A DNA stretch of 64,000 nt, taken from positions 3,162,001-3,226,000 of the forward strand of contig NZ_PDJC01000001.1 in the NCBI RefSeq assembly GCF_002563675.1, read 5' to 3'. The position numbers and the translations under genes are program-made. Of this stretch, positions 51,011 to 59,495 are shown piece after piece (position 1 is the stretch's first letter; each line of letters opens with the position of its first letter). The notes below the pieces were generated by a model. The model saw only the letters and a program-made list of their open reading frames with translations, made no database searches and was not told where the DNA came from. This stretch comes from Propionicimonas paludicola (GTDB lineage: Bacteria; Actinomycetota; Actinomycetes; Propionibacteriales; Propionibacteriaceae).

Positions 51011-52137
51011 CAGTCGCCCAACCCCGTCCGCAACTTGCGGGCGGTCAGGATCCATTCGTGGTCGGGCGGGACGAGCTTGAGGTGGCCGGCCACCTCGGGC
51101 AGCGGCACCAGTTCGGTGTCCTCGCCGCGGGCTGCCACCATCACTCCGAAGTTGCCCTTGCTGACCGCATGAGCCGCGGCCGTCCCGATCCGGGAGCCGA
51201 GCAGCCGATCGGCCGCGCACGGCGTCCCGCCGCGCTGGACGTAGCCCAGGATCGACACCCGCGACTCCAGCCCGGTCGCGGCCTCGAGCTCGCGGGCCAG
51301 CTTGAAGGTGTGCTCGCGCTGGGAGTCCTCGACGTTGGCCAGGTGCGCCTTGGCGGCCCGGGCCGCCTCCGGCGTGCTGGCCGACTTCACCAACAGCCGG
51401 GCGGCTTCCAGATCGGCGGTGTCGTGCAGATCCCGGGCGCCTTCGGCGACGGCCACCACCGAGAAGGTCGAGCCATGCTTCAGTCGAGCCTTGATCGTCT
51501 CGGCAACGCTCTCCACCGAGTACGGGATCTCGGGCAGCAACACGATGTCGGCACCGCCGGCGATCCCGGCGCCCAGGGCCAGCCAGCCGGCCCGATGGCC
51601 CATGATCTCGGTGAGGATGATCCGGTGGTGGCTGTGCGCGGTCGAGTGCAGCCGGTCGATGGCCTCGGTGGCGATCTCCATGGCCGTGGCGAAACCGAAG
51701 GTGGTGTCGGTACGAGCGATGTCGTTGTCGATGGTCTTGGGCAGGTGAATCACGTTGGCTCCGGCCTCGACCAGGCGCAGCGCGTTCTTGGCCGTGCCGC
51801 CACCGCCGAGCATCACCAGAGCGTCCAGGCCGTCAACGGCCAGGTTCTCCAGCACCTGCGGACGCATGTCGCGCACCTCGCCGTCCACCACCATCTTGTG
51901 GACCTTGTCCCGGCTGGTGCCCAGGATCGTCCCGCCGACGGTGAGGATGCCGGACAGGGCGCTGGAGTCCAGCTGGACGAACCGGTTCTCGACCAGCCCT
52001 CGGATGCCGTCGCGGAAGCCGACCAGCTCCCAGCCGTTGCTGATCGCCGCCTTGCCGAAGCCCCGGATTGCCGCATTCAGCCCCGGGCTATCCCCACCGG
52101 CGGTCAGAATTCCGATCCTTTTGGTCGCTTCAGCCAT
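51010..52137 (-). CDS. 6-phosphofructokinase, mixed-substrate (ATP or PPi) type
   Basis: 375 residues. It phosphorylates fructose 6-phosphate to the 1,6-bisphosphate. Motifs: [18 protein letters not shown] at the N-terminus, PKTIDNDI at 133-140 with the catalytic Asp, and [12 protein letters not shown]. Lys in PKTIDND and glycine at the ATP/PPi selectivity position (GGGGT, 111-115) mark the group III enzymes of actinomycetes. The acidic residue usual in GGDGS/GGEGT is glycine here, so the phosphoryl donor is unclear; PPi use is plausible. AGGGACC precedes the ATG. It leads a two-gene unit with PhzF. Confidence 0.92.
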   Translation of the reverse strand: MAEATKRIGILTAGGDSPGLNAAIRGFGKAAISNGWELVGFRDGIRGLVENRFVQLDSSALSGILTVGGTILGTSRDKVHKMVVDGEVRDMRPQVLENLAVDGLDALVMLGGGGTAKNALRLVEAGANVIHLPKTIDNDIARTDTTFGFATAMEIATEAIDRLHSTAHSHHRIILTEIMGHRAGWLALGAGIAGGADIVLLPEIPYSVESVAETIKARLKHGSTFSVVAVAEGARDLHDTADLEAARLLVKSASTPEAARAAKAHLANVEDSQREHTFKLARELEAATGLESRVSILGYVQRGGTPCAADRLLGSRIGTAAAHAVSKGNFGVMVAARGEDTELVPLPEVAGHLKLVPPDHEWILTARKLRTGLGD

Positions 52138-52243
52138 GGCGGTCCCTTCGATTCGACTAGGCCTCAGGCTAGCGGCAGGTCCTTGCCGCGATCCCCGGTG
52201 GGGGTGCTTTGCTTGTGGTAACGCACGATCGATTGGAGGCCGG

Positions 52244-52900
52244 ATGTCCCACCCCCTGCGCCGGACGCTGCTGCCGGCTGTGCTGTTCTTCGTCCTGGCC
52301 GGCTGCGCCGTGACGCCGCCCAATGCCACCCAAACGCCGCCGACTACGCCGTCGAGTCTCTCGCCGAGTCCCAGCCCGGTGGCCACCACCCCGGCGGCCA
52401 GCCCGACGCAGACCCCCTCCCAGACTCCGGCTGCCAACACCGTCGAGCTGGCCGGGAACGGCCTGGGCGGCCTGAAGTTCGGCACCCCGGAGAAGACCGT
52501 CGCACAACTGCTGACCACCCGGCTGGGCGCCCCGGACGAGCGGATGGAAGGCGTGCTCTGCGAGCTGAACGACGCCGCCCCGTGGGCCGCCACGGTCACC
52601 TACGGCGGGCTGTGGGTGCAGTACCAGGCCAAGACGGCGTCCAAGAAGGCGCCGCGGACGCTCTCGGCCTGGGGCTTCCAGCTGAAGGAGCCGTTCGCGG
52701 CTCCGCTGGTGATAGCCGGTGACGTCCCGCTCGACTTGAACTTCGCCGAGCTGAAGAAGCAGTTCCCCGACGGCAAGCTCACCGACTCCGAACTGGGCGA
52801 CGGCGGGCAGATCTTCACCCTGGCCAACGGGCTGACCTTCATGGGGTACGACGGCCAGCCCGACACCGTGATGGCCGGGCCGATCTCCTACTGCGACTAG
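52244..52900 (+). CDS. putative lipoprotein
   Basis: 218 residues. Lipoprotein signal peptide with lipobox LAGC (Cys21), a Thr/Pro/Ser-rich linker of about 45 residues, then a compact domain of about 150 residues starting [14 protein letters not shown]. That motif recalls small extracellular modules that begin with a GLGxLxFG turn and compare a predicted flux or charge ratio. No catalytic residues recognised. Good ribosome site (TGGAGG) before ATG 52244. Stands alone, convergent with the YgjV-GNAT gene. Confidence 0.8.
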   Translation: MSHPLRRTLLPAVLFFVLAGCAVTPPNATQTPPTTPSSLSPSPSPVATTPAASPTQTPSQTPAANTVELAGNGLGGLKFGTPEKTVAQLLTTRLGAPDERMEGVLCELNDAAPWAATVTYGGLWVQYQAKTASKKAPRTLSAWGFQLKEPFAAPLVIAGDVPLDLNFAELKKQFPDGKLTDSELGDGGQIFTLANGLTFMGYDGQPDTVMAGPISYCD

Positions 52901-52908
52901 GCGCAGGC

Positions 52909-53523
52909 TCAGCCCAGGGCGAGGGCCAGGTCGTCCCCGGACGCGCGGAAGCCGACCCGGAGCAGGTAGCTGCGGACGTCCGGTGACGGGCTCGCCGCAA
53001 GGATCTGGCGGGCACCGGCGTCGGTGAACGCCTTCGTGCCGCGCCGGTACAGCCAGGTGCCGATCCGGGAGTCGCGGTAGGCGCTCATCACGTAGTCGAG
53101 CTTGAGCCGCAGGGTGTCGCCGTCCCGGCTGGCCACGAAGACGCCGGCCGGCAGCCCGTTTCGGGTCAGCAGCAGCACCAGATCGTCCGCGTCGGGTCCG
53201 GTGAACTCGGGATGGAAGTGCGCGATGTCGGCGGCGTGCGAGCGCAGGAAGTCCTGCAGGAAGGGAGCGTCGGTCGCGATCGGCACCGCGCCCAGATCAC
53301 GGTTGGCGCTGAACTCCTTGCGCAGGAACCAGATGTTGATGGCCGCGACGGCGGTGTTGGTGATGATCACCGGGATCGAGCCGAGCGCGACCCCGTACCC
53401 GACGAAGACCACCGAACCGACCAGCGAAACGATCCGCAGCCGGACTACCGAGGTCATCGCCAGTGAGGCGACCACCAGCGCCGACGCCAGATACCCGATC
53501 AGATCCACCCATGTGAGGCCCAT
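52909..53523 (-). CDS. YgjV-like membrane domain fused to GNAT-like acetyltransferase domain
   Basis: 204 residues. The first 80 form three hydrophobic helices like the YgjV/inner-membrane family (WVDLIGYLASALVVASLAM, then IPVIITNTAVAAINIWFLRK). The rest (about 85-204) has the layout of a GNAT domain: strand LKLDYVMSAYRDSRIGTWLY resembles the acetyl-CoA loop region, followed by GARQILAASPSPDVRSYLLRVGF. This combination occurs as an annotated type in some bacteria but its substrate is unknown. ATG 53523 is the best start; a longer reading to 53613 passes through a REP-like palindrome. Confidence 0.75.
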   Translation of the reverse strand: MGLTWVDLIGYLASALVVASLAMTSVVRLRIVSLVGSVVFVGYGVALGSIPVIITNTAVAAINIWFLRKEFSANRDLGAVPIATDAPFLQDFLRSHAADIAHFHPEFTGPDADDLVLLLTRNGLPAGVFVASRDGDTLRLKLDYVMSAYRDSRIGTWLYRRGTKAFTDAGARQILAASPSPDVRSYLLRVGFRASGDDLALALG

Positions 53524-53560
53524 CCGCCAAGAGTAAGCCACCCGCACGGGCCGCGGATCA

Positions 53561-53601
53561 GGGGGCAGTCCCCCTTTCCCGTGAGCGGCGGGGACGGTTC
53601 C
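53561..53601. repeat. paired REP-like elements (GGGGGCAGTCCCC and GGGGACGGTTCC)
   Basis: GGGGGCAGTCCCCC at 53561-53574 is followed at 53590-53601 by GGGGACGGTTCC. Both families of palindromic core meet in this gap between the divergent YgjV-GNAT and M3 peptidase genes. Confidence 0.7.
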
Positions 53602-53660
53602 ATTGCCGCCCACGTGGTCTCAGGTTGGCCAAGGGCGGTAGGGGCGGCAATGATGGCGAT

Positions 53661-55718
53661 ATGCCTTTGGATGCAGCCAACCCCTTCGCCAGCCCGTCCG
53701 TCCTGCCGTTTGGTCTGCCCGACTTCACGGCCATCGCCGACACCGACTATCAGCCGGCGATCGAGGCCGGAATGGCCGAGCAGCTGGCTGAGCTGGACGC
53801 CATCGCCACCAACCCCGAGCCGGCCGATCTGGCCAATGTGATCGAGGCGTGGGAGCGCAGCGGCGAGCTGTTCACTCGGGCGGCCAACGCCTTCTACACA
53901 AAGCAGCCGGCCGACACCAACGACGTGCTGGACGCCGCCGAAGCCGCGATCGCCACCGCTTGGGCCGCCCACCACGACGCCATCTACCTGAACCGTGCGC
54001 TGTACGACCGGGTGGCCGCGCTGGACGAGCGGGTCCGCGCCGGCGAAGTCACTCTGGACGAGCAGTCGGCCTACTGGCTGACCCGCAAGCTGGCCGATTT
54101 CGTCCGGGCCGGGGTGAACCTGCCCGACGAGCCCAGGGCCCAGTTGCAGCAGCTGAACGCCCGGATCGCCGAGCTTCAGTCGGCCTTCGGCCGGGAGAGT
54201 CTGGCCGGCATGAATGAGGCTGCCGTCCTGGTCACCGACCCCGCCGAGTTGGACGGGCTGAGCCCGGCCGAGGTGGCTGCCGCCGCCGAGCTGGCCGCCG
54301 GACGCGGCCTGGAGGGCTGGCTGATCGAGGTCGAGAACACCACCGGCCAGCGCTGCCTGGACGTGCTCACCAACCGTGGGCTGCGCGAGCGCGTCCATCG
54401 CGCTGCGATCGGACGCGGCCTGTCCGGGGCCCACGACACCCGAGCCATCGTGGCCGAACTGGCCCGGCTCCGCGCCCAAAGGGCCGCGCTGCTCGGCTTC
54501 GCCAGCCACGCCGACTACGCCGCCTCTGACGGCTGCGCCGGCTCGGCCGCCGCGGTCTGGGAGCTGTTCACCAAGCTGGCCCCGGCCGCGGTCGGCAATG
54601 CCAAGGCCGAAGCTGCCGAGCTGGCTGAGCTGTGGGCCGAGATCGCCCCTGGGGAGAGCTTCGAGGCCTGGGACTGGCAGTTCGTGAGCGAGCAGCTGCG
54701 GACCAAGCGGTTCGCCCTGGATTCGGGCCGGCTGCGTCCCTACCTGGAGCTCGAGCGGGTGCTGCACGAGGGTGTGTTCGCCGCAGCCAACGGGTTGTTC
54801 GGGATCACCTTCACCGAGCGGACGGACCTGCGCGGCTACAACGACGAGGTCCGAGTCTTCGAGGTGGACGAGGCTGACGGCACCCCGATCGGGCTGTTCC
54901 TGGCCGACTTCTACACTCGCGGCGGTAAGCAGGGCGGGGCGTGGATGAACAACGTCCGCGACCAGAATCATCTGCTGCGCCAGCTGCCGATCGTCACCAA
55001 CAACTCCAACCTGGTCAAGCCGCCGGCCGGCGAGCCGACACTGATGACCTGGGACGACGTGATCACGCTGTTCCACGAGTTCGGCCACGCCCTGCACGGG
55101 CTGCTCTCCGACACCCAGTACCGCTCGCAGTCGGGCACCGAAACCCCGCGTGACTTCGTCGAGTACCCGTCCCAGGTGAACGAGATGTGGGCGCTGGAGC
55201 CGTCCCTGCTGCGGGCCTACGCCGTGCATTACGCGACCGGGGAGCCGCTGCCGGCGGCCTGGGTGGAGACGCTGATCGGGTCGAATCGCTACGGGCAGGG
55301 CTACAAGACCACCGAGTACCTGGGCGCCGCGCTGCTGGATCAGGTCTGGCATTCCACGCCGCTGGCCGAGCTCCCGTCCGGGCCGGACGAGGTGGAGGCC
55401 TTCGAGCAGGCTGCGCTGGCCAAGGTCGGGCTGGACTACCCGCTGGTGCCGCCGCGCTACCGCTCGACGTACTTCCGGCACAGCTTCGAGGGGGGCTACG
55501 ACGCCGGTTACTACGCCTACCTGTGGAGCGAGGTGATGGACGCGGACACGGTCGCGTTCATCACCGCCAATGGCGGTCTGACCAGGGAGAACGGCGAGCG
55601 CTACCGCCGTCGGCTGCTGGCTCGCGGCGGCTCGATCGACTCGATGCAGGCCTTCCGGGACTACCGGGGCACCGACCCGGATCTCGCACACCTGTTGGAA
55701 CGCCGCGGCCTGGCCTGA
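53661..55718 (+). CDS. M3 family metallopeptidase (oligopeptidase A/Dcp type)
   Basis: 685 residues. Zinc motif HEFGHALHG begins at His472, with the downstream Glu ligand in the EYPSQVNEMW segment. The helical N-terminal half forms the substrate channel lid. It degrades short peptides in the cytoplasm. The C-terminal sequences RYRSTYFRHSF and GYDAGYYAYLWSEVMDAD are typical of peptidyl-dipeptidase Dcp. ATG 53661 is chosen; there is no strong ribosome site. Divergent from the YgjV-GNAT gene. Confidence 0.95.
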   Translation: MPLDAANPFASPSVLPFGLPDFTAIADTDYQPAIEAGMAEQLAELDAIATNPEPADLANVIEAWERSGELFTRAANAFYTKQPADTNDVLDAAEAAIATAWAAHHDAIYLNRALYDRVAALDERVRAGEVTLDEQSAYWLTRKLADFVRAGVNLPDEPRAQLQQLNARIAELQSAFGRESLAGMNEAAVLVTDPAELDGLSPAEVAAAAELAAGRGLEGWLIEVENTTGQRCLDVLTNRGLRERVHRAAIGRGLSGAHDTRAIVAELARLRAQRAALLGFASHADYAASDGCAGSAAAVWELFTKLAPAAVGNAKAEAAELAELWAEIAPGESFEAWDWQFVSEQLRTKRFALDSGRLRPYLELERVLHEGVFAAANGLFGITFTERTDLRGYNDEVRVFEVDEADGTPIGLFLADFYTRGGKQGGAWMNNVRDQNHLLRQLPIVTNNSNLVKPPAGEPTLMTWDDVITLFHEFGHALHGLLSDTQYRSQSGTETPRDFVEYPSQVNEMWALEPSLLRAYAVHYATGEPLPAAWVETLIGSNRYGQGYKTTEYLGAALLDQVWHSTPLAELPSGPDEVEAFEQAALAKVGLDYPLVPPRYRSTYFRHSFEGGYDAGYYAYLWSEVMDADTVAFITANGGLTRENGERYRRRLLARGGSIDSMQAFRDYRGTDPDLAHLLERRGLA

Positions 55719-55817
55719 GCCAGGAACGTCCGACCTTCTTTCGGCTTGCTGGTGGGTCGGGATGCCTCGAACCCGAGAAGGGTCCCGATCTGGAGCCGTC
55801 GGACGAGCCGGCTGAAG

Positions 55818-55937
55818 TGAAACCCGATTTCGGTACCGATTTCAGGCTCGGAGGAGCTCGGATGGGGCGCCAAAGTCGGGTTTGAGTTGCTGGCTGCCGC
55901 GTGAGCGGTTCGGATCGGGACCAAACTCGGGTTTGAG
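55818..55937. repeat. three related 16-bp motifs in convergent gap
   Basis: CAAAGTCGGGTTTGAG (55871-55886) and CAAACTCGGGTTTGAG (55922-55937) differ at one base and lie 51 bp apart. A weaker inverted relative, GTGAAACCCGATTTCG, starts near 55817. AAACCCGA and TCGGGTTT can pair. The gap lies between convergent dcp-like and pabB/C genes and may act as a two-way termination region. Confidence 0.55.
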
Positions 55938-55959
55938 CGCCCATGGTGCGGCGGCGGGC

Positions 55960-57867
55960 TCAGTCGACGAACTGCGCCGTCAGCAGGCCGTAGAGGGCAT
56001 TGCCAAGTCGGAGCTCCTCCGCCCGCAGCAGGTCGGACGGGGTGAGCACCGACTCGATCACGCCCAGCTCGAGGTCGGCCAGCGACGCGGCGCGAGTCAG
56101 GCTGGGCAGCACTCCGCAGCACAGCGGCGGGGTGTGCCAGGCCCCGTCCAGCCGGACGAGCAGGCAGCTGCGGGCACCCTCGGTGAGCTCGCCGCGCTCG
56201 TTGGTGAACACCGCGTCGAACAGGCCTCGGCTGCGGGCATCGGCCAGAGCGCGGTCGTAGGCCGAGCGCAGGGTGGTCTTGTGTCGCAGAGTCGGGTCGG
56301 CGCTGTGCCGCGGTTGCGGGTGCAGGGCGAACCGGGCAACCGGCACTGTCTCCAAGTGGCGCAGCGCGAGCGAGTACTGGCCGTCCTCGCCCAGTCCGAG
56401 CCGCAGTCCGAGGGTGTCCTCGTCGGGTGCGGCGACCGCGGACGCCTGCGCGAGCCCGGCCATCAACGCCTCGTCGAACTCCGACGGACGCCAGGGCAGC
56501 CCCAGTTCGGCCGCGCTGGACGCCATTCGCTCCCGATGTGCGTCGGCGGCTGGAGCCAGCCAGCCGAGATCGGTCCGAACCAGCCGGATGGTCTCGATCA
56601 GCTCGAACCGGCGTCCGATCCGGTCCAGGAACTGGCCCTTGAGAAGGCATTCGGCCCACTCGTCCGCGGCAACCGATGGGTAGGTGATGCCAGCGCCGAG
56701 CCCGAGTCGCAGCGGCCAGCTGACCAGTCCGGCGGGCGTGATGTCCGGCTCAGCGGGGGCCTCGAGAGTGCGGATCGGGACGCTCATGGTGACCGCGAGC
56801 CCGTCCGGCCCGGCCGAGAGGTAACCGATGGCGCCGCAGTACGCGCCGCGCGGCCCGGCCTCCAGCTCGCCCAGGATCCGGATCGTCTCCCGCTTCGGAG
56901 CGCCGGTCACCGAACCGCACGGGAACAGGGCGTCGAGGAGCTCCCACAGGCTCGGTAGCACGTCCAGGTCGGCGGTGATGGTCGTGGTCATCTGGAGCAC
57001 CGACCCGTGCTGCGCAACCGCGAACGGTTCGCTGACCGCCACCTGTCGAGTCTGCGGCAGCCGGGCCAGGTCGTTGCGCAGCAGGTCGACGATCATCAGG
57101 TTCTCGGCGCGGTTCTTCGGGTCGGCGGCCAGCGCCTCGGCGTTGGCCGCGGTCTCCTCGGGCGTGGCTCCGATCGGGGCTGTTCCCTTCATCGGACGGG
57201 TGGTCAGCCGACGTCCGTCCAGGCTGAAGAACAGCTCCGGCGACAGCGAGAGCAACGACGTTTCCGGAGACAGCAGCAGCGCGCCGTAGCCGATCTCGGC
57301 CTCGGCGGCCAGCTGAGCGAAGCCGGACGCCAGCAGTCGATCCCCGCCCGAAGTGTCGCCCGACGGCTCGGCCCAGCCGCGGAGGCGGCTGTCAGTCCCG
57401 AAGGTGAGGTTGGCCTGGTAGGTCCGTCCCGCGGCGATCTGCTCGCGGACCCGTTCCACGGCGGCACCGTAGGCCTCGGCCGTGATCGACGGCTGCACTG
57501 GTGCGAACTGCGCCTCGGCATCGCCGGCCAGCGCGGCCAGCCACGCCAACGCCTGGTCGGCGGTGAGCAGATCGCAGCCGGCGAACTCGACGGCCTGCAG
57601 CAGTGGCGTCCGGCCGGGGTCGGCGAGCGGAGTCAGGCCGTCCGCGACCGAGAACACTCGGTAGGCCTCGTAGGCCAGGCTCAGCACGATCTCGGCGCCG
57701 TCCCGGGTGGCGGCGTCCAGCTCGTCGACGGTGCGACGGACGTCGGCAGCCGAGGCATCGGCCGGGCAGCCCCAGGATCGCACTGGGCCTCGATAGCGTC
57801 GGCAGCGCGCCTGGCTAGGGTCGGCGTCGAACAGGAGGGCGCCGAGCTGGCCGAGCGATCTGGTCAT
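55960..57867 (-). CDS. pabB: fused aminodeoxychorismate synthase component I and 4-amino-4-deoxychorismate lyase (PabB-PabC)
   Basis: About 635 residues. The N-terminal chorismate-binding domain (about 100-395) contains RTYQANLTFG, FFSLDGRRLTTRPMKGTAP, AENLMIVDLLRNDLAR and CGSVTGAPKRETIRILGELE. The C-terminal region of about 210 residues is a PabC-type PLP lyase, with HKTTLRSAYDRAL carrying the candidate PLP lysine and TNERGELTEGARSCL. Together they turn chorismate (with a glutaminase elsewhere) into 4-aminobenzoate for folate. ATG 57867 or the GTG at 57876 may be the start. Downstream gap with repeats; convergent with the M3 peptidase. Confidence 0.9.
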   Translation of the reverse strand: MTRSLGQLGALLFDADPSQARCRRYRGPVRSWGCPADASAADVRRTVDELDAATRDGAEIVLSLAYEAYRVFSVADGLTPLADPGRTPLLQAVEFAGCDLLTADQALAWLAALAGDAEAQFAPVQPSITAEAYGAAVERVREQIAAGRTYQANLTFGTDSRLRGWAEPSGDTSGGDRLLASGFAQLAAEAEIGYGALLLSPETSLLSLSPELFFSLDGRRLTTRPMKGTAPIGATPEETAANAEALAADPKNRAENLMIVDLLRNDLARLPQTRQVAVSEPFAVAQHGSVLQMTTTITADLDVLPSLWELLDALFPCGSVTGAPKRETIRILGELEAGPRGAYCGAIGYLSAGPDGLAVTMSVPIRTLEAPAEPDITPAGLVSWPLRLGLGAGITYPSVAADEWAECLLKGQFLDRIGRRFELIETIRLVRTDLGWLAPAADAHRERMASSAAELGLPWRPSEFDEALMAGLAQASAVAAPDEDTLGLRLGLGEDGQYSLALRHLETVPVARFALHPQPRHSADPTLRHKTTLRSAYDRALADARSRGLFDAVFTNERGELTEGARSCLLVRLDGAWHTPPLCCGVLPSLTRAASLADLELGVIESVLTPSDLLRAEELRLGNALYGLLTAQFVD

Positions 57868-57942
57868 CGTGGCCACGCTAGCGGCCGGGACCCGCCTCGT
57901 CCCCGGGATCAGGGTGGCAGTTGCGCGACCTTGTCAGCGGGC

Positions 57943-57964
57943 GGACGGTGATGGAACCGTCCCC
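57943..57964. repeat. GGACGGT-N6-ACCGTCC palindrome at rarD 3' end
   Basis: Inverted repeat GGACGGT (57943-57949) and ACCGTCC (57956-57962); its GGAACCGTCCCC core (57953-57964) ends on the first base of the rarD stop codon. Same structure as 50152-50173. Confidence 0.7.
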
Positions 57965-58896
57965 TAGTCCATGACCTCGGGTTCGATCACCAGGTCCGGG
58001 CCGCGGGCGGCCCGCAGGCTGTCGATGGTGAGGACGACCAGCGCCACCCACACCAGGCTGAAGCCGATCCAGCGGGGCAGCGGCATCTGCTCATGGTTGA
58101 ACAGGACGCCGATGCTGAACTGGATCACCGGCGCCAGGTACTGCAGCAGCCCGATCACTGACAGCGGGATCCGTTGCGCGGCACCGGCGAACAGCAGCAG
58201 CGGGATCGCCGTGACCGCGCCGGCCAGGGCCAGTCCGACGGTGAGCCCGGGGCCTTCGCTGAAGAAGTGGCTGCGTCCGGTGACCTGCAGCCACACCAGG
58301 AAGCCCAGCGCGAACGGAGTGAGCAGCGCCGTCTCGATGGTCAGCCCGACCAGCGGGCTCACGTGGGCGCCCAGCTGCTTCTTAGCCAGGCCGTAGAAGC
58401 CGAAGCTGAAGGCCAGCGAGAGGGCCACCCACGGCACCTGACCGAAGCCGATGGTGATCACGATCACGGCCAGCGCACCCACGCTCAGCGCCACCACCTG
58501 TGCGCGCCGGAGCCGTTCGCCGAGCACCAGGACGGCCAGGCTGACCGTCACCAGCGGGTTGATGAAGTAGCCAAGGGCGGCGTCGACGATGTGGTTGTTC
58601 AGCACGCCCCACACGTAGATCGACCAGTTGGCGGTGACCAGCAGACCGGCCCCGGTCAGTCCCCAGAACAGCTTGGGGGTGCGTAGCGCCTCGACGAAGC
58701 CCCCGAGCTGGCGGGTGACCAGCAGGCCGAGCAGGCAGAACACGAACGTCCAGGTGACCCGATGGCCGATGATCTCGAACGGATCGGCCGCCGACAGCAT
58801 TTTGAAGTAGAACGGGAACGCGCCCCACAGTAGGTAGGCGGTGAACGCCAGGATCAGGCCGGTGGAGTCGAGCTTCTGCTGCGGACGTTCTGGCAC
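57964..58896 (-). CDS. rarD: EamA family transporter RarD
   Basis: 310 residues with ten hydrophobic helices in two EamA repeats. The opening GLILAFTAYLLWGAFPFYFK and IIGHRVTWTFVFCLL are the RarD subfamily signature. It is a drug/metabolite exporter-type permease named for chloramphenicol sensitivity; its natural substrate is not established. GTG start at 58896. It lies 9 bp downstream of the DUF2867 gene on the same strand, so the two probably share a transcript. The GGGGACGGTTCC-type palindrome touches its stop codon. Confidence 0.92.
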   Translation of the reverse strand: MPERPQQKLDSTGLILAFTAYLLWGAFPFYFKMLSAADPFEIIGHRVTWTFVFCLLGLLVTRQLGGFVEALRTPKLFWGLTGAGLLVTANWSIYVWGVLNNHIVDAALGYFINPLVTVSLAVLVLGERLRRAQVVALSVGALAVIVITIGFGQVPWVALSLAFSFGFYGLAKKQLGAHVSPLVGLTIETALLTPFALGFLVWLQVTGRSHFFSEGPGLTVGLALAGAVTAIPLLLFAGAAQRIPLSVIGLLQYLAPVIQFSIGVLFNHEQMPLPRWIGFSLVWVALVVLTIDSLRAARGPDLVIEPEVMD

Positions 58897-58905
58897 CAGA
58901 ACACC

Positions 58906-59412
58906 CTATGCGAGCCGCGCTGCCCTTCCCGCACCCTGCCCGAGGACCGACCCTGGCTTGGTGGAGTCGCGCACGACCCGACGCAGCATGGTCTCGGCCA
59001 CCACGGGATGCAGCACGCGCACCGGCAGGAAGTACAGCCGGCCCAGCCAGCCGTGCAGCTTCACCACGGTGACAATGCACAACACGTCGTCGCTGATGGT
59101 GGTTCCGATCCGGAAGTCGAGGTGCTTGTCCCGATTCTCGATCAGCGCCTCGCCGTCGATGACCTCGCTGACGAGGGTGCCCTGCCCGGTCTCCCTGCGG
59201 ATCCCGAACAGCGGCACGATCGCGTTGCGGATCACCATCAGGGCCCGCAGCGCCATCGGCCAGGACTCATGGGAGAAGATCCGCTCCGCCCATACGGCCG
59301 GGTCTCGGTTGGTATCTGTCGGGAGCTCGATCAGCTGAGCGTCGGCGTAGTCAAAGCCAGGCGTCCGGGCGAGGGCCTGGGCACCGGCGGGGATGCAGGT
59401 AGCGCGGGTCAC
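58906..59412 (-). CDS. DUF2867 family protein
   Basis: 168 residues; the sequence RIGTTISDDVLCIVTVVKLH, then GWLGRLYFLPVRVLHPVVAE near the C-terminus is the DUF2867 signature. These proteins resemble SRPBCC/START-like folds and their function is not known. The GTG at 59412 is chosen because AGGAGGAACCA precedes it; an upstream start to 59445 lacks that. Divergent from a TetR repressor with direct-repeat sites between them, so TetR control is expected. rarD follows in the same direction. Confidence 0.88.
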   Translation of the reverse strand: MTRATCIPAGAQALARTPGFDYADAQLIELPTDTNRDPAVWAERIFSHESWPMALRALMVIRNAIVPLFGIRRETGQGTLVSEVIDGEALIENRDKHLDFRIGTTISDDVLCIVTVVKLHGWLGRLYFLPVRVLHPVVAETMLRRVVRDSTKPGSVLGQGAGRAARLA

Positions 59413-59439
59413 TGGTTCCTCCTCATAGTTTTTGGGGTA

Positions 59440-59481
59440 TGCCACAAATACTAATGATTCTTGAGCCCTGCCACAAATACT
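59440..59481. promoter_or_regulatory. direct-repeat operator and promoter between DUF2867 and TetR genes
   Basis: TGCCACAAATACT occurs exactly at 59440-59452 and 59469-59481, 29 bp apart. On the minus strand, TTGTGG (59476-59471) and TAGTAT (59453-59448) are 17 bases apart, forming a promoter for the DUF2867 gene that is embedded in the repeats. A TetR dimer bound there would block it. Confidence 0.65.
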
Positions 59482-59495
59482 CCTAGGATCGCCGC

